Below are positions 16,401-23,950 of a stretch of 31,970 nucleotides of DNA, one piece after another. This stretch comes from an uncultured Bacteroidota bacterium. Its GTDB lineage: Bacteria > Bacteroidota > Bacteroidia > JADZBD01. How positions within the stretch are numbered: position 1 is the first letter of the stretch; every line of letters begins with the position of its first letter. Below the pieces are notes generated by a model. The model was given only the letters and a program-made list of their open reading frames with translations. It was not told where the DNA came from and searched no databases. The stretch spans positions 1-31,970 of the forward strand of contig CALEYQ010000061.1 in NCBI GenBank assembly GCA_937924855.1, written 5' to 3'. The position numbers and the translations under genes were made by a program.

Positions 16401-17436
16401 GGAAGAAGTCGATACCAACCGCAGGGAGGTATGCACCATAATCGCCGGGTCCACCGGTTCCGTCCTGATTATCGCCATTATAGCAAAAACCCAAACCTTC
16501 AAGAACATTACATCCAACATAGTCGTCGTTGTATTGTCCCAAATCCGGGTCAACCCACTGACCGAAATAGCAACCATTAAGTTGGAAAGTGGAACGGTTA
16601 ATAACCTTATACTGGTAAAAGGTCATGTCATTAACCTCATCGTTTGTGGTAAAGGCAAAAGCCTGGGAATGAATTTCAAGTCCAATAGCTTCGGCACCTG
16701 ATTCAGAGTGCACGTTTCCTTTGTCGTTGAAAACCCACCAAAGGGTTTCGTCACCAAAAAGTCTTGCACTGCAACCTCTGGTTCCGGTGATATCATAATC
16801 AGGATAATCGCCATCATAAGGATTATAAACACCATCACCATTATTATCATAAAAGGGCGCGAGGTATTTTGCGTGATTGTAGGCAGGGTTACCGTTTCCG
16901 GGCCAGTTTAAAAGTGATTGGGGAATGGAACTAACCTGATTGTTAAGGAAGTCCGTATAAAACTTCTCAACTTCAGATCTTTTAACCCTGAAGTGTTTGT
17001 CGAACTGATCGCAGACAACCTGATCGGTGGTTACGTTTACGGTGTCAAGTGGACCGGGCCAATAGTCGTTACCGCTTTGACGATAAGTCATTGCAGCAAC
17101 TTTTAACTGACCACCGGCATCGATACCGCCAATCCAGAGAGACCCTGCGAAGATGGAGTGGTCACCGGATCCTTTGGGAATTTCGTAGCGTGGATTAGAA
17201 AGATCCCACCACATATCCCCCCCTGTAAGGATTCGGGTTCTAACGTTGTTAATGTCAAGATCAGTTTGGGCAGATCCGGCATTACAGGCTGCCGCCACAT
17301 TGGGTGTAGTAGAAGGCTTACGGCCTCCCTGACCCTGATTTTCCCTTGCGGAAGAAATCAGAGGTAATCCCAGGGCCAAAAGACCCAAAAATGCTAACCT
17401 CATGTTGCTTTTCTTGTTTTTGTTGTTCGTTTTCAT
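13456..17436 (-). CDS. Giant secreted T9SS-cargo-like protein B
   Basis: This is a 1326-residue paralogue of protein A. A signal peptide ends about residue 31 (GLPLISSARE); an internal ATG 11 codons in would also give a good one. The N-terminal half carries Asp/Asn/Gly loops such as DNNGDGVYNPYDGDYPD and IDNDRDCLVDEPGE. The C-terminal ~818 residues equal those of protein A except the last residue (Phe instead of Tyr). They end in the same T9SS/FlgD-like domain (VVPNPYYAYSG onward). The gene lies 27 bases after the TonB-dependent receptor gene and 23 bases before the porV-like gene, so the three form one transcription unit. A surface protein that partners the receptor is plausible, in the way SusD-like proteins partner SusC, but B has no SusD features. 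Function unknown. Confidence 0.87.
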   Translation of the reverse strand: MKTNNKNKKSNMRLAFLGLLALGLPLISSARENQGQGGRKPSTTPNVAAACNAGSAQTDLDINNVRTRILTGGDMWWDLSNPRYEIPKGSGDHSIFAGSLWIGGIDAGGQLKVAAMTYRQSGNDYWPGPLDTVNVTTDQVVCDQFDKHFRVKRSEVEKFYTDFLNNQVSSIPQSLLNWPGNGNPAYNHAKYLAPFYDNNGDGVYNPYDGDYPDYDITGTRGCSARLFGDETLWWVFNDKGNVHSESGAEAIGLEIHSQAFAFTTNDEVNDMTFYQYKVINRSTFQLNGCYFGQWVDPDLGQYNDDYVGCNVLEGLGFCYNGDNQDGTGGPGDYGAYLPAVGIDFFQGPIADLGDGIDNDRDCLVDEPGEQIIMSKFVYYDNNFTVRGNPENGTHIYNYLSGFWKDGLPLTYGGNAYNTGGPICNFMFPGSSDQTYGWGTGGNCQNPASAQPPWDEVSAGNVPADRRFLQSCGPFTLKPGAVNIITVGAVWATTTLANNNVAALNNLLLADKKAQALFDNCFAILNGPDAPTVTIQELDKELIFYLTNSITSNNYLEGYSEKDPIITSAFPGKDDTYDFQGYQVWQLKDETVSQSDLYNPDKARLVFQCDVKDTVDRIINFEFDKSLNANVPKEMVDGANKGVFHSFKITEDQFATGDKRLVNHKTYYFMAMAYGFNNYKFYIPDNQFYVDGQKLPYKPGRRNIKSYKGIPHIPSPEAGGTQQNSTYGMGPKITRIEGSGNGGMDLDLTDESVSAILNSSTHSVREITYKNSKGPVNLKVVDPLNVIDGNFELKFTGTAATSNWTLRQIGGNTIASDKTIALEAANEQLIPEWGISVSITQVYNPGNPGPDKTNGFIDGTMSFADPTKRWLTGLADLDGFSNQNWIRSGTQNQTGACIASYNDYVGVDNDGVYERILGGTWAPYRLTGATEAGANPCYQGGPCWNSTFASLSQMANLASVDIVITADKSKWTRCVVLETCDAQALSQPHPTNPNLNARKLDLRIAPSVDKNGNPTTATSPSNNPNDANFISHSGMGWFPGYAINVETGERLNIAFGENSSLVTENGRDMQWNPTRTINATPSGAPRFGGMHYIYVFGHNNDDTTNFIQKYDFGSKIRRLLDNNNTPNNPIDNVKRTVFRDAMWVNIPLLRTGFTLNNQSQIPCDVKIRLRVKKAYKRGFTTATDTVTPSQNFNRPMYRFNTSDLHTHKSDMTSAKDALELINVVPNPYYAYSGYEKNQVDTRIKITNLPDKCTIRIFTLNGTLIRKITKDDATKTSLDWDLKNHAGIPIASGMYIIHVEAKDNDGNVYGEKILKWFGVMRPVDLDTF
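13463..15917. repeat. Long direct repeat, copy 2 (3' part of giant gene B)
   Basis: This is the second copy of the block at 7213-9667, same orientation, offset 6,250 bases. Outside it the two genes differ at many positions although their proteins still align. No transposase, terminal inverted repeats or target-site duplication borders either copy, so it does not look like an insertion sequence. Recombination between the copies would remove or duplicate the 6,250 bases that hold the redoxin gene, greA and the porV-like gene. Confidence 0.93.
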
Positions 17437-17463
17437 AGCACTAAAATTGGAGGTGGGGGGATA

Positions 17464-20400
17464 TCAAAAGTCTAATTGAACTCCAAGACGAATTCTTCTT
17501 GGAATACTATAAAAGTTGGGGTTGTTTAATTTTACCCGGTACATATCAATAAAAGCGGTAGGATTTACCTGGCTGGTAATTGTGTTCTGGGCTTCAGCTG
17601 ATGTTAAGAAACCATCGTCAGTAGGGTTTCCGGTGTATGCATATACATTCTGGATGTTTTTTGTATTAAGCGCATTCAGAACCTGTAAGTAAACATTTAA
17701 CACGGCGGCTTTTTTCTTATCGCTTTCACCTTCTCCTTTACCGCCAAACATCAACTCGAATGATTTGTCAATCCTGACATCCATACGGTAGCTCCAGGGA
17801 AGGTTAGAACCGTTAATCGATCCTTTCAGGACAGCTCTTTGCGCAATTCCAAAGGCAGCCGCCTGGGTGGGGTTAGACTGTTTGGTATAAGGCAAACCGG
17901 ATTCTGCAAGGAATACGATATTGCCACCCATATTTTCAAGGATTCGAATCGCTTTTTCGTTTTCAGATCCTTTTCCTTTGGTCCAAACGGGTCCACGGTA
18001 ATTTTTTCCAGATCCGAAACGATAGTCAAAGTTGGTTACAATGGTATGTCTTTGGTCGAAATCAAGAGGCATAGTTGTACGTAGGTTGGGAAGACCGTTG
18101 CTAACCAGGTTATAACCTTCGGTAGCGCTTGAACCGGTTCCATCAGCAAACTGGAGGGTATAGCTGGCGTTCAGACTTACGCCACCGGTGCGCCGAAGGT
18201 CGTAGGCTACCGAGAATCCTTTTACAGTTCCGAAATCAATATTTCCAAAGGAAAGGTAATTGATGGGGTAAGCGTAGTTAACGTTTACCAACTGAATCAT
18301 ATCGCGAAGTTCACGGTAGAAAGCAGAAAGGGTAATTGCAGAGTTTTTCTTTTCGCTCAGGGTTTGGCTGAAACCTAACTCATAGTCAGTAGTCCTTTCA
18401 GGACGAAGGTTGGGGTTATTAATAATAGAACCCTGGTTTGCGGTGATGAAATAATAGTCCAGAATTTCAATCCTGTTAAACCCGCTGGGGCGCTGTGTTA
18501 GTACGTCGTAATGGGCGAAGAAGTTAGCTACGTCAGAAATTGGGAATGAGAATGCCACACGAGGCATAACGGTAATTTGCGGGTTATAATCTACGAATGC
18601 ACTACCATCGATTTTTGATTTGCTGGGATCGAGCAAGTAAGGAGTAATGGTTCCGGTAGAAGATCCGTCGGCAATGGCTTTTGGATCAAGTAACTCGTTT
18701 CCGTTGGCATCGAACCATTTATCACCATCTCTGTATCCGAGAATACGGGTGGGGTTTGGATTCTGGTCAACATAAACCACGTAGCCGTCGCCCATGTTTG
18801 TAGGGTGATTTCCGTTTGGATTCAGGGTGCCATTTACCTCAGAAAGTTTCTTGGCAGGGAAAAGGAGGTATTTGTCTTCGAGCACACGCTGGTTTGCATC
18901 GAAACGGTCAACGCGGAGACCCACGTTGAATTTAATGTCTTTAAAGTCAAATTTATCCTGGATATAACCGGCAACATAAATTGGCTGGTAGGCACCTATT
19001 CCGCGGGTAAAGTTTCCGTTTTCATCTTTTCCGGTAAAGAAATCATTGAAGGGGGTATTTCCCTTTGTTTTTCTTCCGGTGTGATCAAAACCATAATAAT
19101 TAATGAGGGATTGTCCATCATTCAATAAGTCATCTGCACTGAACATTTTCAGGTCATAAAGAGTTGGGTCGTAGGAATCAATGTCGATAAAGTAGTTATC
19201 GGGCACGCCCAGTTTTTCGCGCAGGCTTTTATCGAACTGACGCTGCTCGTTTGCGTTTACGAGGAAGCTATAATCGTAATAATCATACGTTCCGGAAAGG
19301 TAAGGGTTGAGGACAGGATTTGCCAGGTCAAGTTCCGAGAGATGAAGGTTTGTAAGCTGGCGCATAAGAGTCCAAATTCCGATAGGGGTAATAGAGAAAA
19401 AGCGTTCATTTCTTTGTTCGTATTCAAAACCTGCAACCACAGCATGGTTCTTAATGTCGGCAGAGAAATGGGTACGCATACTGAACTGGCTGTTATCGGT
19501 TTTATTATACCCACCATACTGCCGACCGGTATTAAACCAGAGTGAGTACACGTTTGAAGGGCGCATTCCGTTAAGCAGACCACCACCAGCCTGAATATCC
19601 AGGAGTGAGCGGGGGTTACCGGGAATTAGGTCATAATATAGAGAGGTATAATTAGAACCAAACTCATTTAGAATAGTTCCATCACCATCGGGATCAGGGT
19701 TAAATGTTACAAGGGTGTCCTGATAACCTGCCAGATGGTAAGAAATCTGGTTTCCATTTTGCTGGGCCAAATAAACAGGCGTTCTGTAGGTTTTAAACTC
19801 GCCGATATACCCATAGTTAAAGATATTATCTCTGTGGTCATCGTCCTGCTCTGTCCGCTGGTAATTAGTGTAGTTAAGCTGAAGGGTGTAGAAGGCATTT
19901 TTTATGTTTGATGTGGATTTGTCATCCTTGGTTTCGTCGGTTCCAAACTTTTGGGTCAACTTACCAAACACACGCCATGTATTAGTAATAATTTGTGGGT
20001 TATTGGATGGGTTAAAGAGTGCATACTCATAAATAAAGGTGTGACGATTGTTATAATCGACCGATCCACCCAGACTCAGCCCAAGATTTTTGCTGAGTTT
20101 AAAGTCGATTTTTGCATTCAGCCTCAACTGGTTGGTCCTAACATTTTGGCGGAATTTAATGGGTTCAAGAGAGTCGAGGGTAATAAATTCAGCGTTTTTG
20201 AATGTTCCTGCTCCAAGGTCAGAAATACGGAGGGGGTACTTATTCAGACGATCCAATGTGGCATCCTTAACTTTATACATTCCTATAGCACTTGGGTCAT
20301 CGTCTTTTTCGGTAACCAATTCACCGGAAATAATGTAACCGATAGTGGCCTGTCGCATTCCGGTAGCTGTATCAAGTTTAGAAATAATTGGGCCACCAAT

Positions 20401-21162
20401 GGTCCATCCGATAAAGTTATATCCAAAGGCATCCAGAAACTGGGAGGTTATTGCTTCCACACCTCCGAAAAGCTGGCTTTGCGGGCCACGGGTAGAGATG
20501 GAAATAATACCTCCGGTAGCATCGCCATACATAGCGGGAATACCACCGGTAATAACCGAGATTTGCTCGATGGATTGCTGTGGAAGTCCTGATGTCCCGA
20601 TAACTTTTTGTCCGTCGATAAAGTATTCTGTGGCATTTGACCGTGAACCACGAATATTAAGGGAAGAGCCTTCATCGGCCTGGAAAACCCCAGCTGTTGT
20701 AGAGGCTACGGAGTTAACGTTTTTGGACGGCATATTCTGGTATTCCTCACGGGTAATGGTTCCGCCCGACTTGGTATCGGGGTCAATAAGGGGTTCCAGA
20801 TAGGTAACGATATCAATTTGCTCAAGCTGCTGAGCGGTAGGGTTCAGAGGAATATTCAGGTAGGTGGTTTTATCTGCTGAGACGATAACTCCATCAATTT
20901 CTTTGGTTCCGTAACCGACAAAAGTGGCCCGGACTTTATACTTTCCGGGAGGAATAGGTTTCAGAGTATAGTTTCCTTCGATGTCGGACACACCGGAAAG
21001 GACTTGCTGTCCACCATTAAAGATTGCCACGTTACCGAAAGGGATGGGTTCACCGTTGGAGTTGTCTTTTAGTACTCCTTTTAAAATGCCGGTTCCCTGT
21101 CCCATGGCGAGGAATCCTGTAAGAACCAAAGCTGTAACGGAGGTGAATAATTTTCTCAGCAT
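17464..21162 (-). CDS. TonB-dependent outer-membrane receptor with carboxypeptidase-regulatory-like domain
   Basis: The 1232-residue receptor takes up a ligand across the outer membrane using TonB-ExbBD energy. The signal peptide ends about residue 21 (FLAMGQ). Residues about 25-107 form a carboxypeptidase-regulatory-like β-sandwich (GILKGVLKDNSNGEPIPFGN, GKYKVRATFVGYG). The plug spans about 120-235, with SSLNIRGSRSNATEYFIDGQ and VITGGIPAMYGDATGGIISI. The rest is a 22-strand-type barrel ending RIRLGVQLDF, whose terminal Phe is the usual outer-membrane assembly signal. No SusD-like gene follows; the downstream genes are giant protein B and a PorV-like protein. The ligand cannot be named. A promoter-like element is present at 21209-21241. 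Length and layout resemble other large Bacteroidota receptors. Confidence 0.95.
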   Translation of the reverse strand: MLRKLFTSVTALVLTGFLAMGQGTGILKGVLKDNSNGEPIPFGNVAIFNGGQQVLSGVSDIEGNYTLKPIPPGKYKVRATFVGYGTKEIDGVIVSADKTTYLNIPLNPTAQQLEQIDIVTYLEPLIDPDTKSGGTITREEYQNMPSKNVNSVASTTAGVFQADEGSSLNIRGSRSNATEYFIDGQKVIGTSGLPQQSIEQISVITGGIPAMYGDATGGIISISTRGPQSQLFGGVEAITSQFLDAFGYNFIGWTIGGPIISKLDTATGMRQATIGYIISGELVTEKDDDPSAIGMYKVKDATLDRLNKYPLRISDLGAGTFKNAEFITLDSLEPIKFRQNVRTNQLRLNAKIDFKLSKNLGLSLGGSVDYNNRHTFIYEYALFNPSNNPQIITNTWRVFGKLTQKFGTDETKDDKSTSNIKNAFYTLQLNYTNYQRTEQDDDHRDNIFNYGYIGEFKTYRTPVYLAQQNGNQISYHLAGYQDTLVTFNPDPDGDGTILNEFGSNYTSLYYDLIPGNPRSLLDIQAGGGLLNGMRPSNVYSLWFNTGRQYGGYNKTDNSQFSMRTHFSADIKNHAVVAGFEYEQRNERFFSITPIGIWTLMRQLTNLHLSELDLANPVLNPYLSGTYDYYDYSFLVNANEQRQFDKSLREKLGVPDNYFIDIDSYDPTLYDLKMFSADDLLNDGQSLINYYGFDHTGRKTKGNTPFNDFFTGKDENGNFTRGIGAYQPIYVAGYIQDKFDFKDIKFNVGLRVDRFDANQRVLEDKYLLFPAKKLSEVNGTLNPNGNHPTNMGDGYVVYVDQNPNPTRILGYRDGDKWFDANGNELLDPKAIADGSSTGTITPYLLDPSKSKIDGSAFVDYNPQITVMPRVAFSFPISDVANFFAHYDVLTQRPSGFNRIEILDYYFITANQGSIINNPNLRPERTTDYELGFSQTLSEKKNSAITLSAFYRELRDMIQLVNVNYAYPINYLSFGNIDFGTVKGFSVAYDLRRTGGVSLNASYTLQFADGTGSSATEGYNLVSNGLPNLRTTMPLDFDQRHTIVTNFDYRFGSGKNYRGPVWTKGKGSENEKAIRILENMGGNIVFLAESGLPYTKQSNPTQAAAFGIAQRAVLKGSINGSNLPWSYRMDVRIDKSFELMFGGKGEGESDKKKAAVLNVYLQVLNALNTKNIQNVYAYTGNPTDDGFLTSAEAQNTITSQVNPTAFIDMYRVKLNNPNFYSIPRRIRLGVQLDF

Positions 21163-21208
21163 ATTTTCAATCTAATTAGGTTTCAGAAAAATTCCAGATT
21201 AAAGTGCG

Positions 21209-21241
21209 TAAATATAGGAATATTTAAATTCCACAAACAAT
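21209..21241 (-). promoter_or_regulatory. Putative promoter of the TonB receptor operon with a palindromic spacer
   Basis: On the minus strand a -33-like ATTG (21241-21238) and a -7-like TATATTTA (21216-21209) are 21 bases apart. The start codon is at 21162, giving a leader of about 40 bases. The spacer contains an imperfect palindrome at 21217-21232 (arms GGAAT and ATTCC, 6-base centre), which could be an operator. The boxes are imperfect matches. Confidence 0.45.
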
Positions 21242-21271
21242 TTTTTTTTCCACCTGAAAAAAGGTAGAAAA

Positions 21272-21805
21272 TCAGAAATGTTTCGGGTTAAAAATCTCGG
21301 AATAAATGACCAGTTTCTGAAGTTCATTCTGGTCAAACTCTTGGAGGTTAAACATCCCATTTTCAGACGCATTTACATCAATTTCATGCAATACTTCCGG
21401 ATTGCCTGTTTCGGGGGGATGTAAATTTTGGGGGGATAAAGTAGGAGAACTACTAAACGAAGATACTGAAGTTTTGGATTTCTCCAAATTTTTTTTATTT
21501 CTTTTTGGCTTTGGGGCTAAAAAATCCTCGTGTTTTTTCTTGATTTCCAGCTTTTTCGGGGCTCTGTTTTGATTACTTATGGGCTCCTGGGGCTGGCTGG
21601 TCGATTTTTTTTCTCTTGTTTCAGAACCACCAAATATCTCCTCCAAGGCTCTTTTAAGCTCATCATCAGGAGGTTGCGTAGTAGGGCTAACAGGGGAACC
21701 CGTCTTTTTAGCCTGTTGCTTCTTGGTCTTTTTGGATGCAGAAATTATGCTGATAATAAACCAGATCAGGCCGATAATAACGTAAATCAGGTCGCCAAAA
21801 TCCAT
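21272..21805 (-). CDS. Small membrane-anchored hypothetical protein
   Basis: The 177-residue protein has one N-terminal membrane helix (residues about 5-24, IYVIIGLIWFIISIISASK). A long low-complexity, lysine-, serine- and proline-rich region follows, predicted disordered and cytoplasmic. A short C-terminal motif closes the protein, FDQNELQKLVIYSEIFNPKHF in outline. The ending LxxLVIYSEIxN is one I associate with uncharacterised Bacteroidota membrane proteins. It begins with ATG two bases after the stop of the lysine-rich gene upstream, so both are on one transcript. No enzymatic motif is visible. The conserved tail after a disordered linker suggests a docking peptide (inference). Confidence 0.7.
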   Translation of the reverse strand: MDFGDLIYVIIGLIWFIISIISASKKTKKQQAKKTGSPVSPTTQPPDDELKRALEEIFGGSETREKKSTSQPQEPISNQNRAPKKLEIKKKHEDFLAPKPKRNKKNLEKSKTSVSSFSSSPTLSPQNLHPPETGNPEVLHEIDVNASENGMFNLQEFDQNELQKLVIYSEIFNPKHF

Positions 21806-21807
21806 GT

Positions 21808-22143
21808 TCAGGTTTTTTTCTTTTTAGAGAACCAGCGTTTCAGAAAAAACTCACCCTTGTGGTCGTTGTTTCTTTGAGCCTTTCTTTTGTTCTTTTTCAT
21901 CCGCTTATTGGTCTTCTTGGTCTGGATCCGTTTATGGTGTTTTTTTATGGCTTTTTTTTCAGCTTTTGACCTTTTCCTTTCTTCCTTCCACTTTTTCTTC
22001 TCTTTCTTCCTTAATTCTTTAGAGTCTACCGGCGGCTTTTTTTTTCCATCGCCTTCATTTTTTTCCTGACCCATCAGCGATAAGGAGCCAAAAATGGCAA
22101 TCAGGAAAAAAAATCTAACCCAGAAACTTCGCCTTAGCCACAT
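21808..22143 (-). CDS. Lysine-rich secreted or membrane-tethered hypothetical protein
   Basis: This is a 111-residue protein. An N-terminal hydrophobic segment (residues about 8-24, ending SLSLMGQ) looks like a signal peptide. It is followed by an extremely basic region, roughly half Lys/Arg, with repeated KK and KR pairs (KAIKKHHKRIQTKKTNKRMK), ending FFLKRWFSKKKKT. A similar lysine-rich family occurs in Bacteroidota without known function. ATG at 22141-22143 was chosen because a perfect -7 box (TAACTTTG) ends 8 bases before it; an upstream TTG would lie on the other side of that promoter. The charge pattern suggests binding to nucleic acid, lipopolysaccharide or another polyanion, but that is speculation. 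Confidence 0.65.
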   Translation of the reverse strand: MWLRRSFWVRFFFLIAIFGSLSLMGQEKNEGDGKKKPPVDSKELRKKEKKKWKEERKRSKAEKKAIKKHHKRIQTKKTNKRMKKNKRKAQRNNDHKGEFFLKRWFSKKKKT

Positions 22144-22151
22144 ATTATCTC

Positions 22152-22159
22152 CAAAGTTA
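22152..22159 (-). promoter_or_regulatory. -7 box of the lysine-rich/hypothetical gene pair
   Basis: TAACTTTG on the minus strand is an exact TAnnTTTG match, 8 bases before the ATG at 22143. It is the mirror image of the box at 22193-22200; no convincing -33 TTTG was found. Confidence 0.55.
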
Positions 22160-22192
22160 CGCAAGGTAATGGAAAAAAAGGAAGAATTGGAG

Positions 22193-22200
22193 TAACTTTG
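22193..22200 (+). promoter_or_regulatory. -7 box of the Rieske-like lipoprotein gene
   Basis: TAACTTTG is an exact TAnnTTTG match and ends only 4 bases before the ATG at 22205, implying a leaderless or nearly leaderless mRNA. No convincing -33 TTTG was found. Confidence 0.55.
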
Positions 22201-22204
22201 GGTT

Positions 22205-22621
22205 ATGATCCGGCTTACTATATTTCTTTTTCTGGTTTTAGGATTTTCGGGTTGCCGCCGCGATCAGGATGAAATACCCTATGTTTTTGTTGATTTTTAC
22301 ATTTCAATTTCCGATCCGAATTTTTTTGCCCTTAACGCTGTTGGAGGGTATGTGTATGTAACAGGAGGCTCTAAAGGAATCATAGTTTACCGGAAAAGTC
22401 AGACTGAGTTTATGGCTTATGACAGGCATTGCTCTTATAAGCCTTCCGATCCCTGCAGCAAGGTAGCGGTTGATCCAAACTCAAACCTGTTATTAAAAGA
22501 CGATTGCTGTGGCAGCGTGTTCCTCATAACAGACGGAAGCCCCAACAGCGGACCGGCTGTCAGGGCTTTGAAAAGGTATCAGGCAGCCTTTGACGGGGCT
22601 ACCATTCATGTTTACAATTAA
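22205..22621 (+). CDS. Degenerate Rieske-like lipoprotein
   Basis: The 138-residue protein has a lipoprotein signal peptide with Cys17 (LGFSGC). The rest resembles the Rieske [2Fe-2S] fold: GGSKGIIVYRKSQTEFMAYDR, then the two loop regions DRHCSYKPSDPCSKV and LLKDDCCGSVFLITDGSP, then GPAVRALKRYQ and a final strand. The canonical ligands C-x-H and C-x-x-H are not intact. The first loop reads HCSY, with no His after the Cys, and the second reads DDCCGS where CPCHGS would be expected. Four loop cysteines remain. I recall similar proteins in Flavobacteriia-type genomes. It may bind another metal, form disulfides or be purely structural. The ATG lies 4 bases after a -7 box. Its TAA overlaps that of ahcY. 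Confidence 0.65.
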   Translation: MIRLTIFLFLVLGFSGCRRDQDEIPYVFVDFYISISDPNFFALNAVGGYVYVTGGSKGIIVYRKSQTEFMAYDRHCSYKPSDPCSKVAVDPNSNLLLKDDCCGSVFLITDGSPNSGPAVRALKRYQAAFDGATIHVYN

Positions 22622-23931
22622 TAGCGGTAGTAGTCGGGTTTGTATGGCCCTTCCACTTTAACTCCGATATAATCGGCTTGTTCTTTTGTCAGAACATCCA
22701 GATCAACTCCGATTTTTTTGAGGTGCAAACGGGCAACTTTTTCATCTAACTGCTTTGGAAGGGTATAAACCTTCTTTTCATATTTTGTGTGATTGGTCCA
22801 AAGCTCAATCTGTGCAAGCACCTGATTGGTAAAAGAGTTAGACATTACAAAGGATGGGTGACCCATAGCACATCCGAGATTAACCAAACGGCCTTCGGCA
22901 AGCACAATTATGTCTTTTCCTTCGATGGTATATTTATCAACCTGGGGTTTGATGGTATCCTTGGTTTTCCCGTAATTTTTATCCAGCCAGTCCATATCGA
23001 TTTCGTTATCGAAATGTCCGATATTACAAACTACTGCATTGTGCTTCATATTCCGGAAATGTTTTTCGGCAATGATACTTTTGTTTCCGGTAGCAGTAAC
23101 CACGATATCCGCTTCTTTTACAGCATCTTCCATTTTCTTCACTTCATATCCTTCCATGGCAGCCTGAAGAGCGCAAATGGGATCAATTTCGGTTACGATA
23201 ACCCTAACATTGGCATTTTTAAGAGATTCGGCACTACCCTTTCCCACATCACCGAAACCGGCAACCACGGCTACTTTTCCCGCCAGCATAAGGTCTGTAG
23301 CACGCCGGATGGCATCCACGAGACTTTCCCGGCATCCGTATTTATTATCAAATTTTGATTTTGTAACTGAGTCATTAACGTTGATAGCAGGAACCGGTAG
23401 CTTTCCTGTTTTCTGGCGTTCGTACAAACGATGAACGCCGGTAGTGGTTTCTTCTGAAATTCCCTTGAGCTCATTCACCATTTCAGGGTATTTATCGAGC
23501 ACCAGGTTAGTAAGATCGCCACCGTCATCAAGGATCATATTAAGGGGTTTCCGATCGGGGCCAAAAAAGAGGGTTTGCTCAATACACCAATCGTATTCTT
23601 CCAGAGTTTCTCCTTTCCAGGCAAAAACGGGAATGCCGGCAGCGGCAATGGCAGCTGCAGCATGATCCTGGGTAGAAAAAATGTTACAGCTCGACCAGGT
23701 AACTTCTGCGCCCAATTCAACCAGGGTCTCAATAAGAACTGCCGTTTGAATGGTCATGTGAAGACAACCGGCTATTCTGGCACCTTTCAGGGGTTTTTTA
23801 GGGCCAAATTCTTCGCGGATAGCCATAAGTCCCGGCATTTCCTGCTCGGCCAGTTTGATTTCTTTTCTTCCCCAGTCGGCCAGGGAAATGTCTTTTACTT
23901 TGTAATTCAATGCTTTTGTTGTTGTTTCCAT
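22618..23931 (-). CDS. ahcY: Adenosylhomocysteinase
   Basis: The enzyme reversibly hydrolyses S-adenosylhomocysteine to homocysteine and adenosine in the methyl cycle, using tightly bound NAD. At 437 residues it is full length. Visible signatures are GCLHMTIQTAVLIETL and the SSCNIFSTQDHAAAA active-site strand. NDSVTKSKFDNKYGCRESL carries the catalytic Lys/Asp region, VVAGFGDVGKG is the NAD-binding turn, and the conserved C-terminus is KPDYYRY. It starts with ATG. The leader is under 20 bases after the -7 box at 23951-23958, leaving no room for an SAH riboswitch. The promoter region overlaps the terminator of the WG-repeat gene upstream. Confidence 0.98.
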   Translation of the reverse strand: METTTKALNYKVKDISLADWGRKEIKLAEQEMPGLMAIREEFGPKKPLKGARIAGCLHMTIQTAVLIETLVELGAEVTWSSCNIFSTQDHAAAAIAAAGIPVFAWKGETLEEYDWCIEQTLFFGPDRKPLNMILDDGGDLTNLVLDKYPEMVNELKGISEETTTGVHRLYERQKTGKLPVPAINVNDSVTKSKFDNKYGCRESLVDAIRRATDLMLAGKVAVVAGFGDVGKGSAESLKNANVRVIVTEIDPICALQAAMEGYEVKKMEDAVKEADIVVTATGNKSIIAEKHFRNMKHNAVVCNIGHFDNEIDMDWLDKNYGKTKDTIKPQVDKYTIEGKDIIVLAEGRLVNLGCAMGHPSFVMSNSFTNQVLAQIELWTNHTKYEKKVYTLPKQLDEKVARLHLKKIGVDLDVLTKEQADYIGVKVEGPYKPDYYRY

Positions 23932-23950
23932 GTTAGGTTTTTTCGGAACA

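Noticed and set aside
21241..21271. CACCT/AGGT hairpin after the 21272-21805 gene as a terminator
   Set aside because: The stem is about 6 bp with a wobble and is followed on the transcribed strand by A residues rather than T residues.
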